DNA of 64,000 nt from Omphalotus guepiniiformis (Eukaryota > Basidiomycota > Agaricomycetes > Agaricales > Omphalotaceae): assembly GCA_028554645.1 (NCBI GenBank), contig JAQOOI010000076.1, positions 434,001-498,000 on the forward strand. The letters are read 5' to 3'. Both the position numbers and the translations under genes were made by a program. The notes beneath the pieces were generated by a model. The model worked only from the letters and a program-made list of their open reading frames with translations, did not search any database and was not told the DNA's origin. Positions 61,595-64,000 of this stretch are shown in pieces. Position 1 is the stretch's first letter. Every line of letters begins with the position of its first letter.

Positions 61595-63049
61595 GAGATC
61601 AGTGCGTGAAAGGAAAGGGCAGGTTTCACTAAGCTCTATTGAGACGGGCGGAGTTTCAAAAAATTTGAAATCCGTAGTAGTGTGTGTGTTGAGTAGAAGA
61701 TCCGACTCTCCTTCTCTGAGTTCAGCTCCAAATCGTCTGTCTTTATTACAAGTCCTTGTTACTGCCTGAACGACCATTATAACAAACTAATCTCAGCACT
61801 TTGGTATCGCCTGGGTATCGTGTTTCGCATCGTCAAGGTACCCTGCTCCCCGTTAACTTTGATCGAATCGTGAAACACTGTTGGATTTGAAGAGCTCATT
61901 TATCACGTCTCCCCCTCTCTTTGTTGATGCATCCGATAACCAAACTACTCAGTATATGGTGAAATGAACGGCAAAACATACATTTCTATAGTTAGGAGCC
62001 GGTTCACTCGCACTCGTATGAATTCTTTTTCGGTAGAGCTACGTATTTGCTGACTACTCTCAGTGATTGAAACAAGGCGCTTCATCGCTGTAGCCTGAAA
62101 TGCAACCGTGGAGGAATCCTGAAAACACACCACACATTTTGCTCACGTCGGGTTTTCGACAGCGGTTTGAATGATCTACATTATACATAATTGGCATTGA
62201 AATATTGATATCCGATCTTGCACATTTGTATTCTCGGACCCGCCTCAAGAAGGACCCACTGCTCAGTGCTGACTGCGCCTGTATGTTGAACCTCCTTGTA
62301 GGTATAGGGAATGCTGTGTAAATCTTTGCCTGATCTCTTCTTGAATATCGTATCGAGACTACAGTACATGACTCTGAGTGACATTGAGTGTAGTTGAATG
62401 CCGTGTGTAATTCAGTGATGGTTGCTCGACAAGACTTGAAGGCATATGATATAATAATATGACAGCCCGTCGCCCGATTCAAGATGATGAAGGGTTCGAC
62501 GCTCCCTTGACGACTCGAGGCTTGTCTGATTAGAAGTAGTGTGCATGCCTTACCTCTTGGAGATACCGCACAGAATTATGATAGCGACAGCAGACGCACA
62601 TATTTCTCTGATAACGTGTCAACGAGTGGAGTAAGATACCTTATGTACAGTTAGTGCGTCCAAACCTTTAAAGTATTGGCGCAAAACGTCGAAACGAAAC
62701 ATCGAGGCATTCGAAGATTAAGAATCGAGAATTCTTTGGACGCCGTGACGCGGAAGATGACAAAATCCGGCAATCCGAATATTTCGACATTCGAGTATTG
62801 ATTCGGTTAGTATAATCAATTAAAGATAGGTATAATTTGAAACAAATGTCATTTGCAGCCAAAATACATTGTGGTGTGCGACATATGCTGTCTAATGCAA
62901 AGTCCATAGGGTGTCCGTGGTACAGATGATGAGCAGGATGCGAGAGATACAGAATAGGAGATGACCAGCAGGTTACAACAAATCGAAAGCAAGACAGCAA
63001 GTACAACATGATATACAACCCCAAAGGGTAATTTCGTGGAATGTGGTCA
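61595..63049. other. Gene-poor stretch of about 1.45 kb with possible unannotated exons
   Basis: On the minus strand, 62384 to about 62180 (MSLRVMYCSLDTIFKKRSGK through YKEVQHTGAVSTEQWVLLEA to NANY) joins in phase, across a 68-bp GTATAA...TTTTCAG intron, to DSSTVAFQATAMKRLVSITE and on to about 61990. Codon use looks protein-like, but no family is recognised and the ends are open, so it is recorded as a possibility only. The rest shows nothing. Confidence 0.3.
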
Positions 63050-63770
63050 CTACTTAGTAGAACATTTACCATTGCGTTTTCGAGGAGACCTCTGTTTGCG
63101 CGGAGAACGTTGGAGATAATCCAGGTAGCAGTCGTCATAATTTCTGAAGACACAAGATTGATTTTCATCATATTCCGAAAGGGTTGCCCAGACACAATGC
63201 CACCGAGGATTTTCGCCTGCAAATTTGAAAGCCACGCCTGCAGTAGATAATGAGCACAGTAAGCAAATTAGGAGTGCAAGTGCGCGTACCCATATGGTTT
63301 TGATCCCAGCGCAAATCGGCAGAATGATTGTGATCGAGTTTCCGCTCAAAGGCTTTGTCACAAAGCTTGATTAGAGCACAGTCGATGATTTCAAGATCAA
63401 CAACTCCTTGACTAGCCAGGAGTTCAAAGGTAGAGTCCATCTCAAGCTCCTTGGGCACACCTCTCCAGCGAGGATTGTACCCATCGACAAGCACTTGGGC
63501 GGTGGTGTTGTCGGAGAAATCAAGAGTGAGGGCAGGATGAACCGGAGACCTGGAAAGACGGATAAGAGTCTTTCCAACGAGCTCATCAGGATCTATGCTG
63601 CAACCGAGTTAGAAACGACAGATATTAGAGAACATGAGGAGAACGAACCCAATAGACTCCAAACGAGAAAGGGGAGGGGGACGGACTCTCTTCTTCCTTG
63701 GAGTGAGAGGGGGTTGAGAAGAAGAAGAAGAATTGGAAGATGTCACCGAGGCAAGATCGTCGTCGCGCAT
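63050..63770 (-). CDS. Small hypothetical protein
   Basis: Starts at 63770 (MRDDDLASVTSSNSSSSSQP). Introns after LESI(G) near 63655 and after NHMG near 63293 join in phase, giving roughly 190 residues. The N-terminus is Ser-rich then basic (PLTPRKKRVRPPPLSRLES). The core reads IDPDELVGKTLIRLSRSPVH, PALTLDFSDNTTAQVLVDGY, NPRWRGVPKELEMDSTFELL and VVDLEIIDCALIKLCDKAFE. The last exon has VAFKFAGENPRWHCVWATLS and YDECYLD-like acidic/aromatic residues, ending in a basic tail QRSPRKQRSPRKRNGKCSTK. The core pattern of beta strands (GKTLIRL; ALTLDFSD; TTAQVLVDGY; HCVWATL) suggests a small beta-rich fold. No family recognised. Confidence 0.6.
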
Positions 63771-63826
63771 TGGATACAGTGGAAGAGGAAGAGCAGGAAG
63801 ACTCTGGCAGAGTGATAAAAGTGGAA

Positions 63827-63950
63827 GGCCACGAGTAGCGCTCAAAGATAAACAACAGCAAACATGATGAATTTGGAAGAGCTCAAAGATAAATAACAGC
63901 AAATAAACTGAAAGCCACGAGCAGAGGGCTTAGAAGTAAACAACAGCAAG
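63827..63950. repeat. Degenerate tandem repeat at the right edge
   Basis: Two near-identical 23-bp copies of GCTCAAAGATAAACAACAGC-AAA lie at 63840-63862 and 63881-63903 (one difference), and a third diverged copy at 63928-63950. GCCACGAG is also repeated ahead of the first and third copies. Period about 41-47 bp, directly upstream of the hypothetical gene starting at 63770, so it may be promoter sequence or the start of a larger repeat array that continues outside the window. Confidence 0.65.
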
Positions 63951-64000
63951 CATCCTAAATAGGAAGTAAGCCAAAGATACACAAGCAGAATAATAGCAGA

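Noticed and set aside
62668..63222. Open frame of 184 codons on the minus strand
   Set aside because: It overlaps the last exon of the small hypothetical gene in another frame and continues into the 3' flank; no motif, and the other frame is supported by in-phase splicing.

Overview
The window reads as nuclear DNA of a mushroom-forming basidiomycete (Agaricomycetes). Genes are dense and alternate freely between strands. Most are cut by many 41-70 bp GT-AG introns, with two apparent GC-AG introns. Several protein families are typical of this group: a DUF7727-type small membrane protein, a galactose-binding-like single-pass membrane protein, and a eukaryotic VanZ-like protein. There is no operon structure, no rRNA or tRNA, no CRISPR array and no intact transposon. 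Gene models were spliced by eye, so product calls are firmer than individual exon borders.

Left third (1-20.3 kb): a truncated SPT23/MGA2-type membrane transcription factor (IPT domain at the left edge), a mitochondrial Mmc1-like membrane protein, an SDR oxidoreductase, a VanZ-like protein, a possible Rec114-like meiotic protein, a basidiomycete protein with a HicA-like C-terminus, a galactose-binding-like type I membrane protein, a DUF7727 protein, a diadenosine tetraphosphate phosphorylase, a BRD7/9-type bromodomain protein and a small single-pass membrane protein.

Middle (20.4-43.7 kb): mostly housekeeping. It holds dihydroxy-acid dehydratase, PEX5 head-to-head with the electron-transfer flavoprotein alpha subunit, an FAD monooxygenase, proteasome assembly chaperone 2 convergent with RRP12, a glycerol-3-phosphate acyltransferase head-to-head with RRP12, another single-pass membrane protein, and an eEF3-family ABC ATPase closest to New1/Elf1.

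Right third (43.7-64 kb): richer in regulators and less tightly packed. It holds a candidate unannotated multi-exon gene, a homeodomain factor, an NDR/LATS-family kinase with an N-terminal CRIB motif, two C2H2 zinc-finger factors, a conserved-looking hypothetical protein, DNA ligase I, an NAA50-type acetyltransferase and a small hypothetical protein. Short tandem repeats lie at 51.4 kb and at the right end.

The most unusual items are the CRIB-NDR kinase architecture, the cryptic spliced gene near 44.2-44.8 kb, a perfect GATA palindrome at 11.8 kb, the PEX5/ETFA shared promoter, and two GC-AG introns, one of which splits the key Trp codon of a homeodomain.
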